Translations under genes and position numbers: made by a program | Source of the DNA: Sinorhizobium alkalisoli | Lineage (GTDB): Bacteria > Pseudomonadota > Alphaproteobacteria > Rhizobiales > Rhizobiaceae | Direction of reading: 5' to 3' | DNA: 64,000 nucleotides | NCBI RefSeq assembly: GCF_008932245.1 | Contig: NZ_CP034909.1 | Coordinates: 1,984,001 to 2,048,000 of the forward strand | The notes under the pieces: generated by a model | The model's database searches: none | What the model was told of the DNA's origin: nothing | The model's input: only the letters and a program-made list of their open reading frames with translations | Shown: piece by piece, positions 41,591 to 52,402 of the stretch | Position numbering within the stretch: the first letter of the stretch is position 1 | Layout of the letters: each line of letters opens with the position of its first letter

Positions 41591-43591
41591 CTAACGGCCC
41601 ACGGCCGGTTGCCGCACCCAACCGAGCGTATCGCCTCCAAAAACCGCCCGCTGCACACGCGGCGCCAGCGATTCCGCGTAAGCCGTAGCAATGTGGTGGC
41701 GGTCGCGGAAGGTCAGTTTTCCGCCGATCACCGCCGGGCAGACCGTCTCGTTGCAGAAGAGATCGATCAGATCGACATACTCCGCGTTCAGCGCCGCTGC
41801 GACCGCTCGCTCGGCGGCGGGAACCGTCTCCTCCACCGCTTCGGCGCGCGGCGTGTCGCAGACGCTCGGGCTTCGCTCCTGCCAGAGCGCCCTCGCGACG
41901 CATTTGTCGAGATAGGCCTTGTGCACCGGCACGTCGCGAAGCAGCACGACTTCGCTGCCGTCCGCTTCAAGCCTTTCGATCGTCCGTCTGAGACCGGCCG
42001 TCCAGTCCTTAAGCGCGATCGGGTTGGACGCGTGGTTGATCTCGTTTTCGACGTAGCTGGAGGAATATTGCGACAGGATCACCATGTCCGGCTTTAGCGA
42101 CGCGATCTCGCGGAAAGCCCGCTCCTTGAATTCGTCGCACTCCTCATAGCTCCGCATCAGCACGCCGTTCCAGACCGGAACGCTTGCCGTCGGGCAGGAC
42201 GACTTCATATAGGTGACCAGGCGCCAGCCCTTCGCCTCGGCGATCTTCTTCAACGGCGTCGACCAGTGATCGGCATGGGAATCGCCGAAGAGCACGATCG
42301 TCTTCTTCGGATCGGCGGCGCCGAACGAGCAGGCCTTCGGCTTGACCTCCTCCCGATCGAGGACGCAGTCCGTGTCGAAGCTGCGCGCCGCCGATTGCCG
42401 CTCGGCGCTCCGAAGGACCTGCCTCTGCTCGGTATCGAGGCTGCGGCTCGCGAGCGCCGCGCTGCCATAGGCGAGCGTTGTCCCGGCGCCGGTGAGGAGC
42501 ACCGCCAGTGCCAGCGAGCGGCTCGTCTTGGCCGCCAGCCAGCCGTTCTGGCGCACCGGGTTTTCGATGAAGCGATAGCTGAAGACGGAAAGCGCGAGCG
42601 TCGCCGCGCCGCAGAGCAATCGGTCGGCGATGGTCAGCTCGGGTTTGAGAATCCCCGCATAGACGATGACCGGCCAATGCCAGAGATAGAGCGAATAGGA
42701 GAGCTTGCCGATCTCCTGCAGCGGCCGCAACGCGAGAAGCGATTTCGGCCCGGCGCCACTCTGATGCGCGCCGCTCAGCAACACCATCGCCGTACCGATG
42801 ACCGGCAGCAGGGCGATCGATCCGGGAAAGGGGACCTCTTCGGTGACGGTCAGATAGGCAATGGCGATCAGCAGGAGCCCGATCCAGCCGAGGATGGGCG
42901 AAAAGCGAAAGCGTCTCGCCCATTCCTGCGGCAAGGCCATGGAGGCAAGACCGCCAAGTGCGAATTCCCAGGCCCGGAAAGGCGAGAAATAGAAGGCCCA
43001 GGGCTGGGATATCGCCGTCATTCGCCAGCAGAAGGCGAAGGAGACGGCGGCGATGATGGCAAGGAGAACGAATAGGCCGCCCCTCCCCGGCCGAAACTTC
43101 GCCAGGAGCAGCAGAAGTGCCGGCCAGACGAGGTAGAACTGCTCCTCGACCGACAGCGACCAGAAATGGATGAAGGGATTGTTCGACGCATCCGTGGCGA
43201 AATAGTCGACGGTCCAGCGGATGAGCCAGAGATTGATCATATAGGCGGAGGCAAACAGCGAGCCCTTGGAGTAGAACTGCTGTTCGGAGGGCGCCAGAAT
43301 GAAATAGCCGACGATAAGCGTCGTCAGGATGACGAAAAGCGAGGCCGGAAGCAGGCGCCGGGCACGCCGGGCGTAAAAGCGCCAGAGGTTCACCGTGCCG
43401 CTCCTGGCGATTTCCTGCTGGAGGTGGCGGGTGATGAGATAGCCGGAGATGACGAAAAAGATATCGACACCGACAAAGCCGCCAGGCAATCCGCTCAGGC
43501 CGAAATGAAAGGCGACGACGCCGGAGACCGCCAGGGCCCTGAGCCCTTCAATGTCCGGACGAAACTCGCTCGAAGATGCTGATGAACGCAT
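41591..43591 (-). CDS. Acyltransferase 3 / SGNH membrane acetyltransferase
   Basis: The start at 43591 gives 666 residues. The N-terminal acyltransferase-3 domain has about ten membrane segments, begins RPDIEGLRALAVSGVVAFH and shows GVDIFFVISGYLIT. The C-terminal 280 residues are an SGNH-type domain with FGDSHADHW (nucleophile Ser) and DRHHIA (Asp-His). Proteins of this design move acyl groups across the inner membrane onto polysaccharides, as in OafB. The acceptor is likely a surface glycan. No glycan cluster is adjacent. Confidence 0.87.
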   Translation of the reverse strand: MRSSASSSEFRPDIEGLRALAVSGVVAFHFGLSGLPGGFVGVDIFFVISGYLITRHLQQEIARSGTVNLWRFYARRARRLLPASLFVILTTLIVGYFILAPSEQQFYSKGSLFASAYMINLWLIRWTVDYFATDASNNPFIHFWSLSVEEQFYLVWPALLLLLAKFRPGRGGLFVLLAIIAAVSFAFCWRMTAISQPWAFYFSPFRAWEFALGGLASMALPQEWARRFRFSPILGWIGLLLIAIAYLTVTEEVPFPGSIALLPVIGTAMVLLSGAHQSGAGPKSLLALRPLQEIGKLSYSLYLWHWPVIVYAGILKPELTIADRLLCGAATLALSVFSYRFIENPVRQNGWLAAKTSRSLALAVLLTGAGTTLAYGSAALASRSLDTEQRQVLRSAERQSAARSFDTDCVLDREEVKPKACSFGAADPKKTIVLFGDSHADHWSTPLKKIAEAKGWRLVTYMKSSCPTASVPVWNGVLMRSYEECDEFKERAFREIASLKPDMVILSQYSSSYVENEINHASNPIALKDWTAGLRRTIERLEADGSEVVLLRDVPVHKAYLDKCVARALWQERSPSVCDTPRAEAVEETVPAAERAVAAALNAEYVDLIDLFCNETVCPAVIGGKLTFRDRHHIATAYAESLAPRVQRAVFGGDTLGWVRQPAVGR

Positions 43592-43993
43592 ATGACCGGT
43601 GCCCTGTCCCTTGCCCGCCCGCCTGCCGCATGGGCCGGTCGCGACGCGAAGTTCTATTACGCATTGCAACAGTCCTGCTGCAGTGCAACGCACGGTGAAG
43701 CGATCCTGCCTGACAATATGGCGTCAATAAGGGCGCCGGCGATTTATCCCCGGCGACTGTCTCCGGCTTCAGGGCGCGAAGCCCTCTACCTGCCGGGCAG
43801 AGGGGAAGAATTTGTGCCAAAGCCCCTCCCCAAAAGGGGGAGGGATTTACGATGCCGCACCCTCTCTGCCGATACCCACCTCGCAACCGACGCTACCGCA
43901 TTGAAATTTCATGAGATCGCCGCGAATACCAAGCCCCTCCCCCTTGTGGGGAGGGGTTGGGGAGGGGTCGTCCTCGCTTGCGATTTGAAGCGC
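43592..43993. other. Intergenic region with G/C-tract hairpins
   Basis: No gene is supported in this 400-base stretch. It holds a hairpin at 43824-43843 (ccctcccc with ggggaggg around aaaa) and a perfect 9-base one at 43934-43956 (cccctcccc with ggggagggg). The second lies right behind the aminotransferase stop on the minus strand. Both look like dispersed rhizobial spacer elements. Confidence 0.55.
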
Positions 43994-45220
43994 TCAAGCG
44001 GCCTCGGCCATTTCGCCGCGTATCAGCGCGCCGAGGCGGCGGATGCCCTCGTCGATCATCTCGTCGTTGGCGCAGGAGAAGCTCAGGCGCAGGGTGTTTT
44101 CGCCGGATCCGTCGGCGAAGAAGGCGCGGCCCGGCACGAAGGCGACCTTGGCGGTCTCGATCGACTTCGCAAGCAGCGCGGCGCCGTCCGTGCCCTTCGG
44201 CAGCGTCACCCAGACGAACATGCCGCCTTCCGGCTTCGTCCAGCGGACATCGGCCGGCATGTATTTCTCGAGCGCCGCCAGCATGGCGTTGCGGCGGTGG
44301 CCGTAGACGCGGTGGATCTTCGCGACCTGTGCGTCGAAACCGCGCTCTGCGACGGTGCAGATCGCCATCTGATTGATGGTCGAGGAATGGAGATCCGCCG
44401 CCTGCTTCAACAGGACCAGCTTGCGGATGACCCGGTCTGCGGCGCAGACCCAGCCGACGCGAAGCCCAGGCGCCAGCGTCTTGGAGAAACTGCCGCAATA
44501 GATGGTGCGGGCCATGTTGATGTCGCCCTTGCGGGCGATTTCGAGCGCCAGGACCGGCGGGATGGCCTCGCCGTCATAGCGTAGCGCCTGGTAGGCCGCG
44601 TCCTCGATCACGGCGACGTCGAGCTCCTCGGCAAGGGCGAGCACCCGTTGGCGGCCGGCGCGGTCGACCGTCTCGCCCGTCGGATTGGCGAAATCGGCCG
44701 ACAGATAGGCGAACTTGACACGGCCGCCCGCTTCCGCCGCGGCCTGGACATAGGCCTCCGGCGTCCGGTTGCCTGCGGGATTGAGCTGGTCATAGACCGG
44801 CTCATAGGCATTGAAGGCCTGCAGTGCGCCGAGATAGGTCGGCCAGGTGACGAGCGCCGTGTCCTTGGGCGAGAGAAACAGCTTGCCGAGATAATCGAGC
44901 GCCTGCTGCGAACCGGAGGTGATGAAGATGTTGTCGGCCGCTGCCGGAATGCCGAGGCCCCGCATCTGACCCGCCAGCCATTCGCGCAGCGGCCGATAGC
45001 CCTCGCTCACCGAATATTGTAACGCCGCACTGACCGCCGGCCCGCCGAAGACCTCCGCATAGGCCGCTTTGAACTCCGCATCGGGGAAAAGCTCGGGATC
45101 GGGAATGCCACCGGCAAACGAGATGATGTCCGGGCGGTCGAGAAGTTTCAGAAGCTCACGGATTTCCGAGGCCTTCATCCGGCTCGAGCGCGTGGCGAAA
45201 ATGCTTTCCCAGTTCAGCAT
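43994..45220 (-). CDS. PLP-dependent aminotransferase, class I (2-aminoadipate/MocR-like fold)
   Basis: The product is 408 residues. It has DIISFAGGIPDPELFP near the N-terminus, ITSGSQQALDYL, DFANPTGETV, and the PLP-binding lysine in GSFSKTLAPGLRVGW. These features fit the 2-aminoadipate or LysN-like branch of class I aminotransferases. It is divergent from a TetR gene, with matching GTCA-N7-TGAC sites between the two. The amino donor and acceptor cannot be named from sequence. Confidence 0.85.
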   Translation of the reverse strand: MLNWESIFATRSSRMKASEIRELLKLLDRPDIISFAGGIPDPELFPDAEFKAAYAEVFGGPAVSAALQYSVSEGYRPLREWLAGQMRGLGIPAAADNIFITSGSQQALDYLGKLFLSPKDTALVTWPTYLGALQAFNAYEPVYDQLNPAGNRTPEAYVQAAAEAGGRVKFAYLSADFANPTGETVDRAGRQRVLALAEELDVAVIEDAAYQALRYDGEAIPPVLALEIARKGDINMARTIYCGSFSKTLAPGLRVGWVCAADRVIRKLVLLKQAADLHSSTINQMAICTVAERGFDAQVAKIHRVYGHRRNAMLAALEKYMPADVRWTKPEGGMFVWVTLPKGTDGAALLAKSIETAKVAFVPGRAFFADGSGENTLRLSFSCANDEMIDEGIRRLGALIRGEMAEAA

Positions 45221-45272
45221 GCGGGCCCTCCCTTTGGCGAAGGCCGGACATCATCACAGCGCAGGATTTATG

Positions 45273-45287
45273 TCAATATTACTGACC
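45273..45287. promoter_or_regulatory. Operator-like site 1 (GTCA-N7-TGAC)
   Basis: This inverted repeat lies 53 bases upstream of the aminotransferase start and overlaps a TTGACA-like -35 on the minus strand. The same arms and spacing recur at 45343-45357. Confidence 0.5.
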
Positions 45288-45342
45288 TATTTTCCTCTAC
45301 GTCGGCTCGACAGAGCGTCGCTTGACAGATGGATACTTTAGT

Positions 45343-45357
45343 GTCATTCATAGTGAC
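45343..45357. promoter_or_regulatory. Operator-like site 2 (GTCA-N7-TGAC)
   Basis: This inverted repeat ends directly before the TetR start at 45358 and follows a TTGACA at 45322-45327. Arms and spacer length are identical to site 1, which is what is expected for a shared autoregulatory TetR operator. Confidence 0.55.
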
Positions 45358-45996
45358 ATGAATACACAAAAGATGCGAAAATATTCGAGCCCCCTGAGAG
45401 AGGCGCACACTCAGGATACCCGCGAGCGGATCCTCGACGCCGTCGGCGTTGCCCTGCAGGAAACGCCGGACGGCAACATGTCGATCGATGCCGTTGCCCG
45501 GATTGCCAGTGTCGAGCGGCGAACCGTGTTCCGCCATTTCACGAGCAAGGAAGCCCTGCTCGATGCCTTCTGGGAATGGATCAACGCCAGGCTCACGGAC
45601 AAGACCCTGCCGGAATCGCTTGAAGAGCTCTTGTGGGCACCGAGACAAACATTCACGCGCTTCGATCGAGAGGAAGCCTTGATCCGGGCAAGCCTGCACA
45701 CCTCGTCCGGCCGGGAGATGAGGCTGCGCATGGTTCCGAAGCGCCGAGAGGCATTCCATCAAGCGCTGCTGGAGGTCACGCGCGGCCTCGAGGACAACGA
45801 GGCGCGACGGGTCGAAGCGATCGCCCACCTTCTCTACAGCGCATCCGCGTGGGAAACGCTGCGCGATTATGGCGGCCTCAGCGGCGAGGAAGCGGGAGAG
45901 ACCGTTGAATGGGCTCTCAGGCTGCTCGTCGAGACGATTGCGAGACAAAAGAACGACGGCGATGCGCCGGAAATCACAGACAGGCGAGAGAAATGA
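45358..45996 (+). CDS. TetR-family transcriptional regulator
   Basis: The ATG at 45358 is preferred because it follows the operator-like site and a TTGACA; 212 residues. The N-terminal HTH is RILDAVGVALQE, then VARIASVERRTVFRHFTSKEALL. The C-terminal helical ligand domain is of the short type (about 140 residues). The stop overlaps the cupin gene by ATGA. It probably represses itself, the cupin and the divergent aminotransferase. Confidence 0.85.
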   Translation: MNTQKMRKYSSPLREAHTQDTRERILDAVGVALQETPDGNMSIDAVARIASVERRTVFRHFTSKEALLDAFWEWINARLTDKTLPESLEELLWAPRQTFTRFDREEALIRASLHTSSGREMRLRMVPKRREAFHQALLEVTRGLEDNEARRVEAIAHLLYSASAWETLRDYGGLSGEEAGETVEWALRLLVETIARQKNDGDAPEITDRREK

Positions 45997-46466
45997 ACAC
46001 ATCGATTGGCATCAGCGATCCGGACGGTCTGGATTCTCTGTGGGTCGTGCGCGACCGGATCACGTTCAGGGGCGAGGTCGCGGACACGGGACTGTCCATT
46101 GTCGACGTCGAGGTTCCGCCACAATCGGGCACGCCGCCCCATCGCCATCCGTCGCCGGAGATATTCCGCGTGCTGGATGGTGAAATTACCTTCGGTCTCT
46201 TCAATGAAATCCCGCCGAGGGAGATCGTCGCCGGCCCCGGCACCGTCGTCACCGTCCCCTCCAACACACCGCACAACTATCTCAACGCGAGCGGCCGGTC
46301 GGCGACGATGATGGTCGTGGTCGAAAAACAGATGGCCGATTTCTTCCGCGACCTCGGCCGCAGCGAAACGCCCGTTGGAGGCCCGCCGGATGAAGGCGAG
46401 ATCGCCGCCATCATGGCCGCCTGCCAGCGCCACGACATCGAAATCCTCGGCGGCCCGCCGGCGTGA
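45993..46466 (+). CDS. Cupin-domain protein
   Basis: The ATG at 45993 overlaps the TetR stop; 157 residues. The single cupin barrel shows PPHRHPSPEIFRVLDGEITF with metal-ligand His residues and Glu, and later VPSNTPHNYLN. Such proteins are metal-dependent dioxygenases, isomerases or sensors. It is the second gene of the TetR operon, so it is likely induced with the regulator ligand. Confidence 0.82.
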   Translation: MNTSIGISDPDGLDSLWVVRDRITFRGEVADTGLSIVDVEVPPQSGTPPHRHPSPEIFRVLDGEITFGLFNEIPPREIVAGPGTVVTVPSNTPHNYLNASGRSATMMVVVEKQMADFFRDLGRSETPVGGPPDEGEIAAIMAACQRHDIEILGGPPA

Positions 46467-46586
46467 CGCCCTTTCTAACGGGCGCCTACAGCGTCGCTCG
46501 TCGGGAAGAGCGAACCGCTTAGGGTTTCAAAGCCAGCCGGCCTGCCTACCACCGCGGCATATTGACCGCTGGCCGGGCGGCCCCGC

Positions 46587-47510
46587 TCAGTGCCCGATGC
46601 CGCCCTGCCCGCGCCTGACCCATCGAATGCCGGCGGCGGTCGCGAGACCAAGGAGCGGCCAGGCGGCCCAGAAAGTTCCGTGCCAAGTGAGAAGGTTGAT
46701 CGACGTGACCGCAAGTCCGGCCACGGCCAAAGCGGCGAAACCGCGGTCGAGCCGGGACGTTCTGATCCAGAGCAAAGCCGCAATTAGCGCCACGGCAAAA
46801 ACAGGCCAGACGGCCCAGACCTCGCCGCGCCAGGTGAGAAGGTTTACCGCGACGACTCCTGCGGCGATCATGCCGAGCCCGCAGAACACAGCGCGGCGCC
46901 GCCGCGCGGCGGATGCCGCCGCCCGCTCGGGCGCCGCCTGCCGCCCGAAAACAGACCGATTGCCCCGAGGCCCTGGCCGATCCTCCTCCGCGCCGATGTG
47001 AACCGCATAGCTTGCGACACCGCCTTCGATGTTTTTCACCTGGAGCTGCCCGAGAAATTCGAAGCCGACGGCCACCTTATTGCGAACCTGATCATAGACG
47101 GTGTTGGAGATGACGATGCCGCCGGCGGGGGCAGAGGCTTGCAGGCGCGCGGCGATATTGACGCCATCCCCATAGATGTCGTCGCCCTCCCCGATCACGT
47201 CGCCGAGATTGATGCCGATACGGAAATACATCCGGGCTCCGTCGGCCTGCGCTACGTTGAGCCTGGCGAGCTCGTTCTGGACATCGATCGCCGCCCGCAC
47301 CGCCTCGACTACGCTCGGGAACTCGGCGATCAGCCCGTCGCCCCAGGTGTTCACCACCCGCCCGCCGCGCGCGTCGATCAACCGCGCCATCGCATCCCGG
47401 TAGCGCCTGAGGGTCGCGAGCGTCCCCTCCTCGTCCGCCCCCATCAGGCGCGAATAGTCCTGGACGTCGGCACAAAAAATGGTCGTCAGCTTGCGGTGCA
47501 TGTCCGACAT
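46587..47510 (-). CDS. Class III adenylate cyclase with 2TM domains
   Basis: The start at 47510 has AGGGGA upstream and gives 307 residues. The N-terminal cyclase domain shows FCADVQDYSRLMGADEEG, NTWGDGLIAEF and RIGINLGDVIGEGDDI. The C-terminal 110 residues are four membrane segments in two pairs, each with the 2TM pattern (NLLTWRGEVWAVWP and NLLTWHGTFWAAWP). This anchors the catalytic domain to the inner membrane. It makes cAMP from ATP, and is the second cyclase in the window. Confidence 0.85.
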   Translation of the reverse strand: MSDMHRKLTTIFCADVQDYSRLMGADEEGTLATLRRYRDAMARLIDARGGRVVNTWGDGLIAEFPSVVEAVRAAIDVQNELARLNVAQADGARMYFRIGINLGDVIGEGDDIYGDGVNIAARLQASAPAGGIVISNTVYDQVRNKVAVGFEFLGQLQVKNIEGGVASYAVHIGAEEDRPGPRGNRSVFGRQAAPERAAASAARRRRAVFCGLGMIAAGVVAVNLLTWRGEVWAVWPVFAVALIAALLWIRTSRLDRGFAALAVAGLAVTSINLLTWHGTFWAAWPLLGLATAAGIRWVRRGQGGIGH

Positions 47511-47753
47511 CGCCTGATCCCCTGCTTGCGGCTGAAAAGGCAAGATAGGTGAGCGCATACCATTCTCAAGGAACTGGGCGCCACAGGGGCTTGCCGAATG
47601 CCCGAGCCCCTGCTCCGTTCAGATCTCTCGTCCTGTTTGCTCCCACATCCGGCGCTGGCAACCACCGTTGCCGTTCGCGCCAGGGAACTGAAACAGCAGT
47701 TCGAGGTTTGGCTCCGCGTAAGAGGTAAACACCAGACTCTGGAGGTCACAGTT

Positions 47754-48008
47754 ATGCTGACAAGATTCCTCATCGCCGGCGCCCTTTCCGCAGCTTTCGT
47801 GTCCCCGGTTTTTGCCCAGGCCGACATGATCTGCGATCAGGACGGCCTGTCGAAGGTGGAAACCGAAGTCGGGGCGTTCACCGACGCCACGAGAAAGGAC
47901 TATGCGGAGAAGGAGCTTGCCATGGCAAAGGAAGCCATGGCGGCGAATGATGCCGAAAAGTGCAAGACTCACATGGCCAACGCTCTCAAGGGTGGATCCT
48001 CTGATTGA
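47754..48008 (+). CDS. Small exported hypothetical protein, 84 aa
   Basis: The ATG at 47754 follows GGAGG; the longer upstream frame is unlikely. A signal peptide (MLTRFLIAGALSAAFVSPV, cut near FAQA) is followed by a 60-residue helical domain with two cysteines (ICDQDG and EKCKTH) that could form a disulfide in the periplasm. I do not recognise the family. A terminator-like hairpin follows. Confidence 0.65.
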   Translation: MLTRFLIAGALSAAFVSPVFAQADMICDQDGLSKVETEVGAFTDATRKDYAEKELAMAKEAMAANDAEKCKTHMANALKGGSSD

Positions 48009-48066
48009 GGCTCCGTCCGCCGGCACTCATCCGGCGTTCTTCGGCTCCTTCCAATAGCTGAACAAA

Positions 48067-48092
48067 AAGGCCGGGGCTCGATCCCCGGCTTT
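48067..48092 (+). terminator. Terminator-like hairpin after the 84-aa gene
   Basis: The stem aggccgggg/ccccggctt with loop ctcgat lies 60 bases past the stop codon and is followed by tctcgcg. The stem is strong, the T run is poor. Confidence 0.5.
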
Positions 48093-48187
48093 CTCGCGTC
48101 ATGATAACGCTTGCGTAGCGGATGACGGGATGCTCCCATGGTACCGCGCCGGCACGAGTGATGCGGGGGTTTTGGATGAGATTGCCA

Positions 48188-48724
48188 ATGTCGAGCGAGG
48201 TAATCACCCAGGCGGCAAGCAGCGACCAATATAGCGCTTTCGCAGCCATGGTTCGCGAATATGTCGAATGGTGCCGCGAACGCTATTCTGCCGACGCATG
48301 GATGGTCGATGCCGCATTCAGTCACCAGGCCCTCGATGAAGAGTTGCAGACCCTGTCGTTCTCCTACGGACCGCCGAACGGCCGCACGTTTCTCGCGGCC
48401 CACGGAGACGAGATGCTCGGCTGCATTGCCTATCGGCGGCTGTCGGACACGATTTGTGAGATGAAGCGACTTTTCGTTCGCGGGAGCGGCCAGGGGCGCG
48501 GCACAGCGCGACGCCTGTGCATGGCCGCGATCGATGCGGCACGCAGCGACGGCTATACGCTGATGCGACTGGACACAGCCAGCCGGCTCACGGAGGCGAT
48601 CGCCCTGTACAGGTCCATCGGCTTTCGCGACTGTCCCGCCTATAACATGTATCCAGACGCGCTGATGCCCCATATCGTCTTCATGGAGATGCCGCTCGTA
48701 ACAGGAACCACGAGTCCGTCGTGA
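48188..48724 (+). CDS. GNAT-family N-acetyltransferase
   Basis: The ATG at 48188 gives 178 residues. The GNAT fold is visible as EMLGCIAYRRLSD, CEMKRLFVRGSGQGRGTARRL (acetyl-CoA binding motif A with QGRG) and the closing IALYRSIGFRDCPAYN. It transfers an acetyl group to an amine on a small molecule, peptide or protein. The ribosome site is weak. No partner gene is evident. Confidence 0.85.
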   Translation: MSSEVITQAASSDQYSAFAAMVREYVEWCRERYSADAWMVDAAFSHQALDEELQTLSFSYGPPNGRTFLAAHGDEMLGCIAYRRLSDTICEMKRLFVRGSGQGRGTARRLCMAAIDAARSDGYTLMRLDTASRLTEAIALYRSIGFRDCPAYNMYPDALMPHIVFMEMPLVTGTTSPS

Positions 48725-48812
48725 ACTTTTCGGGGTGGTTCCTCGATTGCGCCGATCGCATCGCCCATAAAATGAAAGCCGAGGCAATCGCCCCGGCTTC
48801 CTTCGATCTAAT

Positions 48813-48909
48813 GGGACAGGGCGATCCGCTGGGTAGGCGCGCTGTGCAGGGCGATGCTCACGCACATCGGCCAAGCAGCGTAACGGCGTCCAGCGGGTCG
48901 CCCTGTCCC
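48813..48909. repeat. Intergenic element with 20-bp inverted ends
   Basis: Arms at 48813-48832 and 48890-48909 match at 19 of 20 positions around a 57-base centre. The 320-base spacer between the GNAT gene and ilvC has no supported gene. The block is probably a dispersed element. Confidence 0.6.
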
Positions 48910-49047
48910 ACCCGAAGGGCCGGGCTCTTGCGCGCCGCGGCTGCGTTGCGCCACGCTTGTGATGCTATGGCATCACGGCGCGTGACGCGCCTTGCCACGA
49001 CGCCCAATAGCTCCGGTTAGATCGGCCAGAATCTACCGCCGTTGGTA

Positions 49048-50817
<1,770 letters not shown>

Positions 50818-51038
50818 CTATTGAGAAGGAGAGACGGCGTCAAGCCGGTTCTTGAGAGGATCGTGCAGCGCTTCGCCGCCGAATTTGCGGAGGCTCTGGC
50901 CGCGATTGTGGCGGTGACGCCAGGGGCAGCCTTGCAGTTGCGATACGGCAGTCCACCTCTGGTCGCGCAGCCTTCAATGCCATTTTGACCGCGGAAGGCC
51001 CTCTCGAATCGGACGACACGTCCTGAACATTACGAAAA

Positions 51039-51044
51039 TATAAT
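51039..51044 (+). promoter_or_regulatory. Candidate -10 box of the macAB-like operon
   Basis: A TATAAT stands about 70 bases before the macA-like start in an AT-rich patch of an otherwise GC-rich spacer. The -35 region is weak. The rest of the 330-base spacer shows no gene. Confidence 0.35.
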
Positions 51045-51110
51045 GATCTCAATGCTTTTCGCCGGCCGACTACACCTCTATCCTGCTTGGAAGATCGCCC
51101 TGACAGAGTT

Positions 51111-52394
51111 ATGCCCATGAGCAAGATGGCCAAGCCGGCGCAACAGGATGCGGCGGCCTCCAGTCCGACAGCAAAGGTCACCGTGATCCCGAAAACGCCG
51201 TCGCGGCTGCGACGCAAGCGCCGGTCGCGGCTCGGGATCGCTCTGCCCATTCTGCTCGCGCTCCTCGGCGCGGGCTATTACACGTGGAGCCAGTACGGGG
51301 CGCAGCCGGCGACGGCGATCCTCACCCAGGCGGTGACGCGGGGAGATATCGAAAACAGCGTGACCGCCGTCGGCACGCTCGACGCGGTCAAATCCGTCGA
51401 CGCCGGCGCGCAAGTGTCGGGCCAGTTGAAATCGCTGCATGTCGCGATCGGCGACCGGGTTACCGAGAACCAGCTCGTTGCGGAGATCGATCCCGCCTCG
51501 ATCGAGAACAGGATCGAAATCGACCAGGCGGAACTCGCCTATCTCGAGGCGCAGCTCGTCTCGAAGAAGGCTCAGCTCGTGCTGAAGGATGCCAATGTCG
51601 AACGTCAGCGCAGTCTCGTTTCCGCGAGGAGCGCGTCGCAGTCGACACTCGACCAGGCGATCGCGGATCACGCCGCCGCGGAAGCCGACGTGCAGGCGGT
51701 CGAGGCGCAGATCCGCAAGCAGAAGGCGACGCTGGCCGGCGACCAGGTTGATCTTGGCTACACCAAGATCTATGCACCGATGGCCGGAACGATCGTCGAC
51801 AATCCTGCCAAGGAGGGCCAGACGCTCAATGCCAACCAGACGACGCCGACGATCGTCACCATCGCCGATCTTTCGACGATGACTGTCAAGGCCCAGGTCT
51901 CCGAGGCCGATGTCGGCAAACTGAAGATCGGCATGGACGCCTATTTCACCCTGCTTGGTCAGCCGGGAAAGCGCTTCGCCGGCAAGCTGCGCCAGGTCGA
52001 GCCGAAGCCGGACACGGACAACAACGTGGTTCTCTATTACGCGCTGTTCGACGTGCCCAATCCCACCGGCGAACTGATGATGTCGATGAGCGCACAGGTC
52101 TTCTTCGTCGAGGCCGCGGCGAGCGACGTGTTGCTCGTGCCGAGTGCCGCGGTCCACATGAATGACGACGCGGCCGGCAAGCCGACACGGGCACAGGTGA
52201 CCGTCGTCTCGCCGTCCGGCGTGACCGAGACGCGCGGCGTCGAGATCGGCATCCGCAACCGCGTCAGCGCCGAAATCGTCAGCGGCCTCGATGAGGGTGA
52301 AGAGGTGGTGGTCGATACCGGCTCCGTAGGCAATCGCGGCGACGGTGCCGGCACGGGATCCCGGCGCGGCATGCGCATGCCGCGATTTTTCTGA
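51111..52394 (+). CDS. MacA-like efflux periplasmic adaptor
   Basis: Two ATG codons (51111, 51117) are possible; the first gives 427 residues. A cytosolic basic stretch leads to one membrane segment ([19 protein letters not shown]), then the lipoyl/barrel-sandwich halves ([14 protein letters not shown] and [14 protein letters not shown]) around a coiled-coil hairpin, and a beta-barrel region. The protein links an inner-membrane MacB to an outer-membrane channel for export of drugs, peptides or lipids. macB-like gene follows 8 bases later. The terminal basic tail ([12 protein letters not shown]) is unusual. Confidence 0.88.
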   Translation: MPMSKMAKPAQQDAAASSPTAKVTVIPKTPSRLRRKRRSRLGIALPILLALLGAGYYTWSQYGAQPATAILTQAVTRGDIENSVTAVGTLDAVKSVDAGAQVSGQLKSLHVAIGDRVTENQLVAEIDPASIENRIEIDQAELAYLEAQLVSKKAQLVLKDANVERQRSLVSARSASQSTLDQAIADHAAAEADVQAVEAQIRKQKATLAGDQVDLGYTKIYAPMAGTIVDNPAKEGQTLNANQTTPTIVTIADLSTMTVKAQVSEADVGKLKIGMDAYFTLLGQPGKRFAGKLRQVEPKPDTDNNVVLYYALFDVPNPTGELMMSMSAQVFFVEAAASDVLLVPSAAVHMNDDAAGKPTRAQVTVVSPSGVTETRGVEIGIRNRVSAEIVSGLDEGEEVVVDTGSVGNRGDGAGTGSRRGMRMPRFF

Positions 52395-52402
52395 GCGCAC
52401 CA

